A stretch of DNA of 64,000 nt, taken from NCBI GenBank assembly GCA_023053575.1, contig JAKZAP010000013.1, positions 7,694,523 through 7,758,522 on the forward strand. The letters run 5' to 3'. This document shows positions 12,359 to 25,116 of this stretch, one piece after another. The notes beneath the pieces are model-generated. The model was given only the letters and a program-made list of their open reading frames with translations. It was not told where the DNA came from and made no database searches. The first letter of the stretch is position 1, and every line of letters begins with the position of its first letter. The stretch is from Branchinecta lynchi (lineage: Eukaryota; Arthropoda; Branchiopoda; Anostraca; Branchinectidae). The position numbers and the translations under genes were made by a program.

Positions 12359-12968
12359 ATCACTGAGTTTCTTTGCAAAGCTTTCCCATGCATTATGCAT
12401 TTACTTTCAAGGGTCTGTTCTTATATTCTTTCAACTAGTACTGCAAAGAAACTCTCTCTTAAATAAACTTGAGATTTCTTCCCACGAAAATCCATTTTCC
12501 AACTTAATGCAAGGTCTTAAGTTGAAATTTTTTCAACTTTCTTAAGTGGCTACGTTAAGTAAACATTCCTTACGTTACGTATCACTTAAGAACCTTAAGT
12601 GGACTTAAGATTCTTAAGTTGGTCAGTGTGAATGGCCCACTTAAGCTTCTTAAGTCAGTGTGAAGGGGGCTTAATCACTGAGTTTCTTTGCAAAGCTTTC
12701 CCATGCATTATGCATTTACTTTCAAGGGTCTGTTCTTATATTCTTTCAACTAGTACTGCAAAGAAACTCTCTCTTAAATAACTTGATGATTTCCTCCCAC
12801 GAAAATCTATTTTCCAACTTAACGTAAGGTCTTAAGATGAAGTGGCTACATTAAGTAAAAATTCCTTACGTTACGTATCACTTAAGAACCTTAAGTGGAC
12901 TTAAGATTCTTAAGTTGGTCAGTGTGAACGGCCCACTTAAGCTTCTTAGTCCGTGTAAAGGGGGCTTA
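12359..12968 (+). repeat. 315-bp tandem duplication rich in CTTAAG
   Basis: Unit one starts CACTGAGTTTCTTTGCAAAG at 12361, unit two at 12676, offset 315; unit two is shorter by an internal deletion. Each unit has a cluster of CTTAAG sites. Ends carry GGGGGCTTAA. Confidence 0.9.
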
Positions 12969-13032
12969 ACAGCTTCCCTGTTCAGTTCTCTTAGTGCAGG
13001 TAAAGTTTTGCATGGATTTGGGAGAAGGTGTT

Positions 13033-13200
13033 CACTGTAAAAAGTTTATCCGGTTAAGGTTTAAAGTTGACTGCAGAATTTGCTACTGGGAGTAATCTTA
13101 TCTCTACTGAGATAAGATTAGTCCGAATTTAGATAAGATCATCTTTTTAGAGACATGATTAATCCCAGTAGCAAATACTGCAAGATTTCTTTTTACAATG
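13033..13200. mobile_element. Family G small MITE, copy 1
   Basis: About 165-bp near-palindrome: CACTGTAAAAAG end, TTTGCTACTGGGA and its inverse TCCCAGTAGCAAATACTGC, with AATCTTATCTC/GAGATAAGATT inside. It folds into a long hairpin. Confidence 0.8.
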
Positions 13201-13392
13201 TTGTCATGTCTACCAAACCAAACTCGACCACGAAGACTCCAAGTCAAGCTCGCCTCACAACCCACAATGATTCTAATTAACATTCTAATGAATTTTTCTG
13301 TTCAGAATCTCACATTTCAGTAAATAAGTTTTTTTCCGGATCAAACCACTTTAAATTCGGACAAAACCCTGTCTGACTGGCTACCGGAATAC

Positions 13393-14893
13393 TGACAAGA
13401 ACTACAAGCTCTTATGACACTTGCAAGGCCGGGTCAAAGGATGAAAGTAGGAATTTGTCAATAAGTGGGTTGGTTGTGACCATATGTAACCAAAACCCTT
13501 GAGATAGGAATGATCATGGGCCCTTGGAAATCACGAAATATGTCTGGTTTGGTAAAAAATTGTTTTATTTTTTCACTTGGCTGTGATGATACGCACTTTA
13601 AGGGCGCTAGAAATCTATCTGTAATCAAAATCTTTGAAGCAAAAATGATGGTCCGATAGAGTCATCGAGATCATGAAAATGTATATATTGCTCAAAAGTA
13701 TTGTTTGTACTTTAAGAGATTCCTTTGTAAGTGAAACCCTTAAGGCAAAAGTTATCATGGATCCTTGGGGCTCGTGAAATATACCGTCTGGTAAAAAAAA
13801 AAATTTCTCTCTTTCAGATTCAGATTGAGATTCAGGATTCCCCCTCCGTCCACTCCCCCCACGATGTTCGGTCGGGGAACTGACTATTTCTAAGCCAACC
13901 TTGTCAAGTCTATAATGTTCGAGCCAAGTTTCACCGTTCTAGCACATCTGAAAGTACCTTAACTCACGATCCCCGCCCCCCCCCCGTAACTCCCCGTACA
14001 ATGCCCGAATCCGATCCGGTTCTGTTACTGATGTGTCTATAAGGCTTGTGCTTGTTCTTCCCACCAAGTTTCATCCCAATCGCTCCACTCTAAGCGTGTC
14101 AGAAGATTTCAGATTCCCCCCTGTGACCCCCCCCCCCCCCACCAGATTCATCGGAAATCGTTGATTTGAGACACACGGTCTTTCCAAATATCAGGTTTCA
14201 ATAAGATCCAATCACCGGTTCGAAAGTTATACATACCTCAAGATTTAGGATTCCTCCCTTCCTCCACTCCCCAAACGATGGTCCGGTCGGGGAACTGACT
14301 ATTACCAAGTCAATCGTGTTAATTCTCTAATATTCGAGCCAAGTTTACTCGTCCTATCACTTCTGGAAGTACCTTAGCTCGCGACCACCAGAATTCACCC
14401 CCCCCCCCCCCCCGCAGTAGCTCCCCCCACAGTGCCCGAATCCGATCCGATTCTATTACTGATGTATCTAGGGCTTGTACTCGTTCTTCCCACCAAGTTT
14501 CATCCCAATCGCTCCACTCTCAGCGTACGTGTCACAAGATCCCCCCCCCCCCACTTCCGACTCTCCCCCCCCCCCCAGATTCATCGGATCCAGTCCAGAC
14601 TTGAAGTTGGAAATCCGAGACACGATGTCTTTCAAAACATCAAGTTTCATGAAGATCCGACCACCCGTTCCGAAGTTATACATACCTCAAGATGCCGGAT
14701 TCCCCCTCCCTCCACTTCCCTCACGGCGGTCTATTTCCATGTTTGTTTAGTCGGGTTCCTCATACGCATGCCAAGTTTCATAGTCCTAGCACTCCTAGAA
14801 GTACCCTAACTCGAGAACAGGGACCGACAGAGCGACCGACCGACCAAAAATTAATCGGTATCTGGCACTTGAGCGAATCTGCAAGTACCATAG
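13393..14893 (+). mobile_element. Family C repeat, copy 2 (long form)
   Basis: From AAGAACTACAAGCTCTTATG to CTGCAAGTACCATAGAAA. First part (13440-13830) has degenerate units with TGATCATGGGYCC and CAAAATC; second part has units with CAAGTTTCATCCCAATCGCT, CAAGTTTCATGAAGATCCGA and C runs of 10-14 (for example 14397-14413). Near the right end comes GACCGACAGAGCGACCGACC. Proline-rich ORFs here come from the C runs and are not genes. Confidence 0.75.
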
Positions 14894-15124
14894 AAATAGA
14901 TGCGAGTGATGCGACCTACCCCTTCTAAACATAAACACACACACCCACCACAGGTAAACTTCTAGTCTATCAGACCGAAATGACTAAGGAAATTATCAAG
15001 CATAACGACCATCTCACAGCTCTCGTAATTATATTTTTTCTTGATAAGAAATGTGCTGTTATTTTGTAATTTGTTATTTGGTGTAATCTTCTTCCACTCG
15101 CTTTGCTTGGGAAACAATGAGAAA

Positions 15125-15973
15125 AGCTAGACTATCAATTATTATAATTAATTTATTATACCGTCGAGTTCCGATCTATAGTTATAACTGTAAGGATTAT
15201 CTAGTGTTCAGAACATACAGCACAAAATCTCTGCTGCCTCTTTCATTTATGATACAATAAAATAAAAATACTACAAAACTTGGGTAAATATTGAATTCAG
15301 AAAAGCTACACTTATCGTTAGCTAGGCTGTGAGCAACATTAAGCTTGAAGCTCGTGTAAACCTTCAAATTTTCGAGTTCGAGTTTCGGTGTCAATTATAC
15401 CCTTAGTTCGCCGGCTTTCCACGGGAAAATTATATACATATTTATGAATTCTCGAATTTCCTTTACCTTCAAATGTTCCTTTTCGAAACTATGCTTTGTG
15501 TTAATCTGTCGAAAAATGGGGCAGGAGCTCTGGAGAGCCCTTGCTAGTTTTTGGTGGAGTTGCTCACAGTTTTTCGTAAAAACAGGCAATTTTTTCTTGG
15601 AAACAGTCCATTTTTCTTTAAATCAGTCGCTTTTTCGTAAAAATCAATTTTTTTTTAGACAGTAGTTTTTCTTAAAATCAGCTGATTTTTCGTCCACACA
15701 GTCGTTTTTCTCAATAATAATCATTTTTATCTGCAAAAACAGTCGGTAAAAAATGACCAGCCAGTCGGTAAATCCCTTGCCCTGTTCTTCTGATGATGTA
15801 GGGAAACTAACTGCTCTGGGGAACCTTTGCTAGTTTTCGGTAGAGTTGCTCACAGATGGCGGAGCTGTGATGTTGTTGTTCCTCTATCTCCTAAAAAAGC
15901 TACTCCTTACAATCGCGACTAGATTGAACATCGACAGTTTCTTGAATTAATTATAATAATTGACAGCTTAGCT
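15125..15973. mobile_element. TIR element of about 850 bp with ATAATTAATT ends
   Basis: Left end AGCTAGACTATCAATTATTA then TAATTAATT (15125-15153); the inverse ends at 15973 (about 29 bp with few mismatches). Between them are a T-rich minisatellite (15575-15775) and two copies of a TTGCTAGTTTTYGGTRGAGT phrase (15542, 15825). No protein domain recognised. Confidence 0.65.
15575..15775 (+). repeat. Degenerate minisatellite, unit about 20 bp
   Basis: Repeating ACAGTCGNTTTTTCGTAAAA-like units with heavy variation. Short ORFs rich in Phe across it are artefacts. Confidence 0.65.
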
Positions 15974-16790
15974 GTGTGGTGTCAGACTATGGTGGTATTC
16001 AACCCATGGTGTCAAGTTCAAAGATTAGACATTTCTCTATGATTTACCTTGTCAGTTTAACGCCAGAAACGACGGTTTAGGTTCATTTATTAATATAATT
16101 ACTTCTACAAAATACAAATTTAAACAAAAACGGCAGAGCACACAGCACGCGAAGGCCGTACCTTGGAAGTCAACTAATTACCGATCTGAATACAAGTACA
16201 AATAATAAATAATTAGAACGGTTTCATGATCGAGCTAAAATTTCTCCCCTCTTTCGCGTTGTGTGTCTATTTACACGCTTTCTCAATGTTTGGTTCCTTT
16301 TGGGGATAGATTTAAAGGACCCGTCTTACTTATAACACTGCTACGCTCTGCGTTCCTAATCGTCCCATCCATTGTCATTTTGCCAAATTTCGAACTTTTA
16401 ACGTCAGTTATATCCACCCTAAATATATCCACCCTCTTTACAAGGCCGATCAGATTTCCGCTCATTGTTTCCAAGAAGCTCAAACGGTAGCCATTTGTGC
16501 AGGTGCTTCCCTGCTGTTCATCAAAACCAAGGGGCCAAGTGAGGATGGAAACAGTCAGGATGGGTTTTTAATCTTTAAAATCCCAGCAGAGCTTTGAAGT
16601 CGTCACCTAATTATTTAAGCTTTTGAGCTCATTTTTTTTTAAGCTCAAGTGCTCTAGAATTCAACGTCCACATTCTGATTACTGACCTACCAACATGGGC
16701 TTACACGTGAATACGCTGCAGTGCGAATATATTATCTCCAACAGACCACGTGAGGTCACTTCGCTAGTTACTGCAACTGCAGTCTTCCTA

Positions 16791-17447
16791 TCCCGATGAA
16801 AAATTTGTAGCCTGCGTAGTAGTATGGTAGTTGTACAAAAACGTTGCAGGTAATACAATGTAACAGCAAAGAATACTATCATTTAATGTGCCTCAGACTG
16901 GTCCAATCTTATGTAGTAGTATCCAGTATTATCCCGTCTTGCGATAGTCGCATATAGTAGTATGCAGTAACACGGTAGCCTTGAAGTAGAAGCAGGGGCG
17001 GATCCAGCCTTCCGTTCTAGGGGGGGCGATTCTTACCGAAAAGAGTGGGGGTAGTGTCCTTTTTGTCGGCCACAAGGCTGATTTTTTTCGCGTTTTAAGT
17101 GTCCCTGTCGGTCTCTTATTTAACGAAAATGTGGTTTTCATATATTACAATAATGGTAAAAACTGTACTTGATCAACCGACAACTGTTTACAAGAAAAAT
17201 TCAAGCTCCTGGCTCCACATGTAAAAAGATTTTAGAGTCTAGTTACAGTAGTTGTGTTAATGCAGACTTCCGTAAGTGCAGTAAAACAAAACAAAAAATT
17301 ACAGCCAGTCTAGGGGGGGCGATCGCCCCCCTCGCCCCCCCTCTGGATCCGCCCCTGAGTAGAAGCATGTAGTAGCATCGTTAGTACTGCATGCAACTTT
17401 TTCGTACTACTTCATAGTAGTATTTTGAGATAAATTTTTCATCGGGA
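16791..17447. mobile_element. TIR element with CATCGGGA ends, host of the hAT insertion
   Basis: TCCCGATGAAAAATTT (16791-16806) is inverted as AAATTTTTCATCGGGA (17432-17447). The interior is rich in GTAGTA/TACTAC. Without the nested hAT element it would be about 285 bases. The target duplication is unclear. Confidence 0.7.
16985..17365. mobile_element. hAT-like non-autonomous element with 8-bp target duplication
   Basis: Element 16993-17357 (365 bp) starts CAGGGGCGGATCCAG and ends CTGGATCCGCCCCTG, a perfect 15-bp terminal inverted repeat. AGTAGAAG flanks both sides (16985-16992, 17358-17365), a perfect 8-bp target duplication, the hallmark of hAT transposons. GGGGGGGCGAT occurs near both ends. 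No transposase remains. Confidence 0.93.
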
Positions 17448-18641
17448 TGATCTTGTTCACTGGGCCAGAATGATGTGTCTTTTGTCAGAGTGCACTCTAC
17501 TAGTCCAATGCTAAACTAGCCACTAGTCTAGTACTTTCTAGTCGAGCCGTTAAAGGCCTACGCGTCACACACGGTAATATCCTCGAAAAAAAGCCAATTA
17601 TTCCGATGGTCTTTCTCGATTTTTGTTTCCAATTTCAAATCATTGGCGAGGCTCATCGCTTGACCGCAGGTCGCATACTTTAAGCATTTCGAATTCTATT
17701 TCTAGCTCAGCTCTCTAGATGGTCTCAAAGAAAGATGAATTCTCGTTTTTTCTCTAATCCACAAGGCGAGCCGCTGCTGAGTTTTTTATTCTTTTCTTTG
17801 CAAGGCCCATCTCTTGAACGCAGGTCTTACTTCAAGCATTGCGACTTTTTCCTTGAACTTACTAGATGGCGCCGAAATAGAAGAATCAAGTTTAAGTTCT
17901 TGTTATTGTCAAACAGGTATACAAAACTAACATAATACTAACATATACACTAAGCAAAATTTATTTATTAAACACAATCCCAAGGGCTCTATAATCATGG
18001 CTCATTATGGTCTGGTACATGCATCTTTTCATATTAGCAATCTTCAGGTTTAGGTTCTTACTCTATTTACTGACTACTATACATGTCAAAAGAAGTTTTC
18101 TTTGTATCGATTTAAATAAAGTTTACTTCTTTTTTTTCTTGTTCTTATACTTTTCATTATTTCTTCTGATGATGTAGGGAAACTAATGTCTGTAATGTAA
18201 ATTTTACTGAAGTATTTAATCACAATAATATTCAAAAAATCCTGCAGAAAGCAGAAGAGGATAAGGCGGGACTTTCAGAACTGCTTGACTCTCACTTTGA
18301 TGTGTGCATATGATCTCATCCGGTCTTTTATCATCCGGTTGTCGGTTGTGCATACTATGCTGTGTTCTTCTAGCTTATTAAATTCGTCATTTTCTTTTCT
18401 TGATTTATCGTACTTTCTGTTAACCACTTATGCGGTTAGTGAAGTACACTCAATCTAAGAAGTGAAGTTTGCTTCTAACCGACAAAATGGTTTTAAACAG
18501 AAACCGATTACGCTTTTCCATCATACCCCAAGACTCAAATTATTTCGAACTTCTGTGCCAACTTGGTAGATACAGTACCATAGTATCAGACACATTCGAT
18601 TCTGAACAGTCACTTTTCTCGAACAAACCAGTTATTCAAAC
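17448..18641. other. Non-genic stretch
   Basis: Nothing recognised except a second TTCTTCTGATGATGTAGGGA phrase at 18162, also present at 15785 in the 850-bp element. Confidence 0.45.
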
Positions 18642-19020
18642 TTAAAGGAGTCCTCCGGGTACTTACTCTTCAACTTACAGTGTTTTAAAATATTTGAATA
18701 CTTTAGAACTAGGCTTTGCTTTCAACAAATAACCCACGGTTTTGGCTATTTTAAGCCTTTTCCGAGACCCGTTGACTCGTAGCGAAAACAGGGAAACAAT
18801 TTACATAAACGGTTTTTCTGATGGAAAAACTTCTCGCAGACAATCGTCGACAGCGTTATACACATCGAAAGTAGCAAAACACAGCTAGTGAGAAATCAGC
18901 GTGGTTTTTAAAGGGGTTAGACTTTCCCGTACGAAATGGGGTCTCCGGGTTTGGATATATATGGAGTGATTCTGGAAGTAGGTTGCGTTAGTATTATGGG
19001 TAATAAAGATAGCCCTTTAA
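18642..19020 (+). mobile_element. Family E, TTAA-flanked MITE, copy 3
   Basis: Forward copy with TTAA at 18642-18645 and 19017-19020. Its first bases are changed to AGGAGTCCTCC, otherwise full length. Confidence 0.8.
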
Positions 19021-19757
19021 AATTCATAATTTCAAAAATATCGGTAAGGAAATGGCAATTATAGTGTATCCGATATATTCGTGTTTCTGATATCATTAAA
19101 GCGCAACTCTTACTATAAATGATCATTTCGGTATAAAATTGATTAGAAAAAACGTTTTTGAAAATACCATTAGTTTCCAGCTAAAACTAGCGATTCTCTT
19201 GTCAGCGCTTGTCAATTATATCCAGCCTTTCTACTCTCCAACGCGGCGGGTGGGCGCAAAAGATTTGAAAACTGAACGTGCCTTGGTTAAAAAGTGGGAA
19301 ATCTAAACAAATAAAAGAAGTAATAAATAGAAGATTATCATATCCTGATGTGGGAAAGAGTTGTCAGCGGACAACGAAGATTCCGGCAAACTTTTCGTTG
19401 GGTGACGGGAAAATTCGACAAGGCTGGAAAAGCGCTAAAAATCCGCAGTTACGAAATGAAACAATGGAGAAAGGTGGGGATTTTAGAAGCTTATAGTTCC
19501 ATATGGGAGCTAAGTATATTACAAAAGGCAGAACAAGCAAGAGGGGTCCTTTAAAAAGAGACTCCTTTTCAGATTGGGTGGGGAGTCGATTTCCGAAGTT
19601 GTCTTTTTGACCAGAGAAAGGTTCTGGATGAGATTTTTGTGTTTGTGTTTTACTTTCGTGATCAATGGTTACCATGGCCCTCGGACTGCTCAGAAATAAA
19701 TATATATTTCTATTTACTACCATAACTGATTATTTATAAGGCAAAAGTTTTCCTTAC

Positions 19758-19925
19758 CTTTAGTCCTTTTGTTTTGGAATTATGCTGGAGCGTCTCTCCG
19801 ATCCAGTAACCATCTGGGGAGCAGGTAATATCCATGGAAATCGAGTTTTCGTAAGCTCGAATGATCCGCTGAACATCGTAGTCGGAAGCAAGTTCGATAA
19901 AGTCGGGAACGGAAAAAGTCCCATC
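19758..19925 (-). CDS. MAP1-family protein, exon 4 (last exon found here)
   Basis: A 168-base, 56-codon exon in phase 0, with acceptor TTTTATTTCAG|GATGGG and donor CTAAAG|GTAAGG. It encodes DGTFSVPDFIELASDYDVQR followed by SMDITCSPDGYWIGE. This is the most diagnostic part: MAP1 proteins have SGSFSFQNFIE, then a short helix, then LTLFCPEEGDW at this point. In the family the next residues lead into the metallo-beta-lactamase-like domain with its GG.GDSALF motif. I see no ORF of that kind on the minus strand below 19758, so the gene should continue beyond base 1. The four exons give 213 residues, a small part of a family whose members often exceed 1000-2000 residues. Confidence 0.92.
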
Positions 19926-20489
19926 CTGAAATAAAATCGATGTTGAAACTCGGGAGCATGTCACAGAAACATGCAGATATTAAAACTGGATATTCCTTAT
20001 AATTCGTGGAAAAAAAGCGACGGCGCCCAGCTGTGTATATCCGACTTCTACTAGATCATCCCGTATTTGTATGGAGCCTGGTGTCGACTATCGAATCGAA
20101 TGTGGGTGATACAAACCTTGCAATTACGATAATGCTTCAAAATTAATTATTTAAGAAGGGGCTCAAAATTTACTATTTCTGCTAAAAAAAAAAACAAAAA
20201 AAAACTTATCTCTAGATATCGCATACTGAAGAATTACACATACATTAACATCCTTCAAGTTGCTAGTCCGTAAGTCGCTAACCCCTTCGCTTACCAACTG
20301 GATGCAATTCAGCGACACCGAAATTCTCAAATTTCCTTCCATGAACATAAAGAATAATCAATTGAATATAGGGTACATCATAGTACTGTAATTAGTTGTA
20401 AAAGTAGCATGTATTAAGTTGATCCTTTCGAATGATTTCATTGTCTCTTTAAAAAAAAAATTCTTTACTTGCTCTAAATTGATTTCTAG

Positions 20490-20552
20490 ACAGAACAAGA
20501 ATATTCCGTGCCTGAAATCCTTGCTGGCATTAATGATGACCCAAAAGACAGG
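20490..20552 (+). CDS. Candidate 63-bp exon (weak)
   Basis: Plus strand, inside MAP1 intron 3: acceptor-like CTCTAAATTGATTTCTAG|AC and donor-like GACAGG|GTAGGT enclose 21 codons starting TEQEYSVPEILAGIND. The frame stays open beyond the donor to 20876. No partner exon was found and no family recognised. Confidence 0.2.
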
Positions 20553-20937
20553 GTAGGTTTGTGTCATGCAGAAGCTGAAGATTGGAATAGGGCAAGTAGG
20601 CTGTGTTCAGGTTTTCATACGGACTTTAACCACACCCATCGGTTATTCGGGACATCAGCCCGATATCTCGAAGAAATTAAACTAAAAAAGCATCAGACTT
20701 CGCAGCAATTAATTGGACTCGACTGGAACACATGCGAGTGTATTTTTGTTTGGCATCTAGTAACTTATTCTCGCATGACACTCCCACACAACCAGATGCA
20801 ATTCTCCCAAGTAAGCGAGCCAGTATTTAACGAAAATAATGCAGCAAGCGCAAAATTCCATTGTATTAAGTTCTGAAAACGGGAACATTCCAGTCGCACT
20901 TCATTGGGCTTGTCTCGCTGTCGCAAGCAGGAATTTA

Positions 20938-21316
20938 ACAAGACCAAAGGTTTCGATGAGGTCCCAAACATTTTATATTTGATACAGACAATTGTGTCTC
21001 GTCTTCGCCAGATCCAGTCTTCGCCAGACTCCTTGAATATATCAGCATGTCTTCATACCCGTGAATTGACTATCTCATTAGCTGTTTAAAAATATATCGT
21101 TTGCCGCTTAATTTGAACCCTCACCCCTAAACATAGGGCTATAGAGCCCATCTACGACCTTTCCCCTGAGCCAAGAAACCTCACACAAAGCTTCATCAAA
21201 ATATCTCATTCCTTTCGAGAGTTATCCTGCTGACAGACGCACGGACAGACGGACGGACGGACACTTTTTGAGATGTCATAGGTATCCCTTTACTGACGTT
21301 TTGGGATCCCAAAAAC
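20938..21316 (-). mobile_element. Family D repeat, copy 2 (short form)
   Basis: Reverse orientation. The right end has the GGGATCCC palindrome (21299-21315) and the (GGAC)n stretch at 21238-21263; the left end has CCAAAGGTTTCGATGAGGTC. Internal subrepeats are mostly absent. Confidence 0.75.
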
Positions 21317-22957
21317 AAGAAAAATAATAAAAGAGGAAGCCGCTGATTCTGACAGGCAAAAACTGCCTTTTGACGGTAACTCCACGAAACATAAATAAGG
21401 TCGGGCTACTTAAGCAGATCCGTATCCAGGAATTTATTTCGGGGGGGGGGGGGGGGGGGGGGGGCTAGGATCAAAAAAAAAAGAAGACATAGATCAAAGG
21501 TTAAAACCTATAAAACTATTTTTTTGTTTATGTTTCCGAGGGGGGGGGGGGGGTGCTTTTCTCGCAACACATCGGAAACGGACAGAAACAAGATCGCAGC
21601 AGAAGAAGTCCGCCCGGGCGAACAGAAAATGCATTATAGTGGGAACATGCGACAAGAGTTTCCGGCCGGATTTTTGCGGTTTCATCATCAAGCTGGATAA
21701 AAAGATCCGAACAAAAAAATTATTCCCCTGTTCAAAGTGATATTTTAATTGCAGTATGTAATTTAATTGTGTTAAAACTGTGCTGTGTTACTGGTGCAAC
21801 TACAACTGCAGTAGTTGTTAGGACATTTCCATTCCTCTGCAAGGTCACCAGCACTAGCACTGTAACACGCAAAAAAACAAGAATAGAGATGACGAGGCAT
21901 CTAATTAAAACTTGGCGTTTGTAAAGTTTGGCAAAAGACCCAACAGACGCGTCACAACAAACAGAAGGAATTCGCGAATCGCCTGGTGCCATTAACTTTT
22001 TGCTCCAGGAAACATCTGCTTTGCCTGAGGCTCTCCGAAGGAATATCTACACTAGCGAATCGCATTCAAATAGCTTCCTTGCCGTGATCACTTCCAGGCC
22101 ACATAGCATTTATCGTTACTAAGTTGTCACAGTGTAGGAAGGGAAGTTAGGCGAAATTAAGACGATGGACCGATATCCCAAGATAGATTATCTCCTTCTG
22201 ACGACAGATGGATACTACTTCTTTCGAGCTGGTTGGTTGCTTCTTATTGCATACTAGGGAAATGATCATGGCGAGGAAGCAGCTTGACTACTGCAGTTTA
22301 TTTCTCAGTCACATGCTGTGGAATTTTTGGCCTTTAACTGCTTTTACGGTACGAGCCCATTGGCTTAGTTTTGGTTAGGATAAGGGCCTAGTGGCTTAGT
22401 TTAGATTAACTCTTCATGCTAAACTGTGATAAGTTGGTCAGAATAAAATTTTTCGTAACTAGAGTATTTTTTTACAAATCAAAGTTAAATTGTGCCTATT
22501 AATGTAATAATTTGCCTTTGTCGTAGGGTGGGAAATTGATTGCGGCGACGAAGTAACTTGCCTACTGCAGCCTTTCTCAACTCTACAGGCTCTCACACAG
22601 GTCACACAGCATGTCGTAAAAGAACAAACTGATTCCAACAAATGGTAGATTTTATTATTTTCGAGGGTGAATATTATATCCCTCTACAAGAAGCCGAAAT
22701 CTTCGTGTTTATATCTCACACTGACTAAAAGAAAGGCTAATCAGACTATTTCCGCTGCACTACAGGGATAACCAGGTGAGGTTTATACTGGCTATATTTT
22801 GACCCTTCTTAGTACCAAAGAGGCATTATTCAATACAGCATCTATATCCACAACAAAGTCTCAGCACCAGCTTTAACTCCCAGCAGTTCGTACGAAGTAA
22901 CCACCAAAATCTGAGACTTATAGTCTCTAAAATGTTCATCGTAGCATCACAGGTTCG
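21317..22957. other. Intron 3 of the MAP1-family gene, mostly unrecognised
   Basis: Holds the truncated hAT-like end at 21415 with a run of 24 G (21441-21464), a second G run at 21541-21554, and otherwise no gene. 24131-25116 is also without features apart from a (TTGA)n tail at 24205. Confidence 0.45.
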
Positions 22958-23770
22958 TTTTCGGGATCCCAAAACGTAAGTGGGGGGATACCTATGACAT
23001 CGCAAAAGTTGTCCGTCCGTCTGTTAGCACGATAACTCTCGAAGGGGTTGAAATATTTTGTTCAAGTTTGGCACGATGACTCTTTGGGTCAAAGTACAGG
23101 TCAAATTCGAAGATGGGCTCTGTAGCTCTATACTTAGGGGTGAGGGAGGGTTTTCAAATTAAGGGAGGACAAACAAATATTTTTAAAAGCTAATGAGATA
23201 GTCGATTTAAAGGTAAGGAAACATGCTGAATCTGAATATAAACTGGAAATTTGGTTGAAGCTCGAAGCTGTTTCTGAAGTCAATTAAGGAGATATGCTGA
23301 ATCAAATTTTGAACTTTAATTCCTTGATGGATAAGCTGGCAAAATTTGCAAAAACCTGAAAATCTGGATTGAAAGGTTCGACTCAGCGTCACTAGATCTC
23401 TTGCTCTGCATTCAGTTCGCCGGGAATGCTGCTAAAGTACGAGGAACTTGGTAAAAAAAAGAAAAATAATTCTAAAAGACCTTTTTGAGGTCGATTGGAT
23501 ATGAGATACAGGAGTAAACATGTTTTTTTGAATCAGTATCCAAACTTGGTTTCCTCATTTGATTAGTTGTTTAGCCGTAAGCAAAAAACTTCAAAATGGT
23601 AACAGTTTTTGGTAGGCTACATATTCAAGCGGTTGATTATGAGTAAATAGCAAAAATGTTAAAGGGGTCTAGCGAAGACTCGGAAATGTACAAGATTCGA
23701 TTGTCTGGATCAAGAAGTCTGGCATTACATTTTTGGGATCCCATCGAAACCTTTGGTCGTGTTCTTGTTG
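22958..23770 (+). mobile_element. Family D repeat, copy 3
   Basis: Starts at the palindrome CGGGATCCCAAAACG and ends at CCCATCGAAACCTTTGGTC. Followed by a GTCCGTCCGTC stretch, GATAACTCTCGAAGG and CAAGTTTGGCACGATGA. No coding potential. Confidence 0.8.
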
Positions 23771-23771
23771 A

Positions 23772-23840
23772 GCCTGAAAAGGGCCCATGCACAAAAAGGA
23801 CCGAAATACCGCTAGTATAAAACTCAGCTGACGTAATCCT
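23772..23840 (+). repeat. Conserved 60-bp block, copy 2
   Basis: CCTGAAAAGGGCCC, GGACCGAAATACCGC, ACTCAGCTGACGTAATCC. Directly follows the right end of family D copy 3. Confidence 0.65.
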
Positions 23841-23864
23841 TTTAGCACTTGTTTTGTAATTTTA

Positions 23865-24130
23865 GAGCGTGTTTAACACTTTTAACAATAGTAACTATTA
23901 GTTACTGTTTTCGTTCCAGCCTCGTGAAAAGTTACTACGCTGACCGTTTCAGTCTTCTCGAAATAGTAACTATTAGCTCACTACGAATATCTTCGACGAG
24001 ATTGGTCCGATTTGCTCGTGGTACGATATTTTGCTGAAAATAAAAAAAAAGTGTTCTAGCCTTGACGCCAAGACGCTAGAATCCGTGACGGCATGCGTAG
24101 TAGCAACGGTAAGTAGGGGGGAACATGGTC
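23865..24130 (-). mobile_element. Family A TIR element, copy 3 (diverged)
   Basis: Reverse copy with degraded right terminus (GAACATGGTC). TTA flanks both ends. More mutated than the copies at 8500 and 63200. Confidence 0.75.
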
Positions 24131-25116
24131 TTAACATTTTTTGTTTGTTTGTATGTTTTTGTCTGCTGTGATGACTAGCTATTAGCTACTTGGTCAAATA
24201 AATTTGATTGATTGATTGACATGATTGGGAGTCAGCTTGAGCTGAAGTAACACGTAATTAATGCGTAATTCCAGTAATTACTTTTCTCAAAAAGTGCAAT
24301 TTTTAGAAGGCAACATCTGTATCTAACAAGCGTGTGAGATATACCTATAGTTTTTCTTTCCATAGTTCGTGAAAGATTTTAGCGAGAAATTACTGTTTAG
24401 TTTGTCTGGCCTTACGAGGACTGTCCAAAGTTTATTCTAGTTTTCGCGACCATGCGAATTTCAGTTGTCTGCAACGAGATTGCGAAGACTGATCTCGAGT
24501 ATATGAGGGCTCATTATTTTAGTTATCGCAAATTCCTTTCGTACCGATCCAGCTCGGTCCGAAATAGACACCATGGAGATCGGTATTTGTTTTCGTGGGA
24601 TATTTCTTCAGATTAAAGTTGGTGCTGGCGCGCGTGTCCGACTTGGTGTGCACCACGGCCTCCTCTGTCTTTTTTGTTGAGTGTTTTTCAGTAATTTCGG
24701 TTGTAGTGAGTTAGTTTATTAGTGCTTTCTTAAAGCTATTATTCTCTCACTACTCCACGTGTCTCCACGATCTTTAACTTGTACAGTAGGTCATCAATAA
24801 ATTATTATCATTTATGCTCTTTCAAGTTTTTCGTTTATTCTTACTATGATGACGACAGAGAGAATTACTTTATATTTGCATTCTAAAGAGGAAATAGTCG
24901 CAATTTTTTTCCTTAAAGATGGCGAAAAACATGCCGTTCTTGTTAAAAAAACAAGCCTACACTCTGTTTCTGAATAAATGCAATATTTTTCATATTTTTA
25001 ATTGTAAAAAACAACGAAAAAACTGCACAAACATTCACTTCCATAAGGTTGGTATATAACCATTAGCTCATCGACTTCATCTGACGACGTACGTAGTCTA
25101 CTAATCTCTGAGATTT

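Noticed and set aside
14432..14809. Proline-rich ORFs
   Set aside because: They come from poly-C tracts in family C subrepeats and appear in several frames at once.
21441..21464. Very long G or C runs as a separate feature
   Set aside because: Their length may be affected by sequencing slippage; I treat them as parts of the repeats they sit in.
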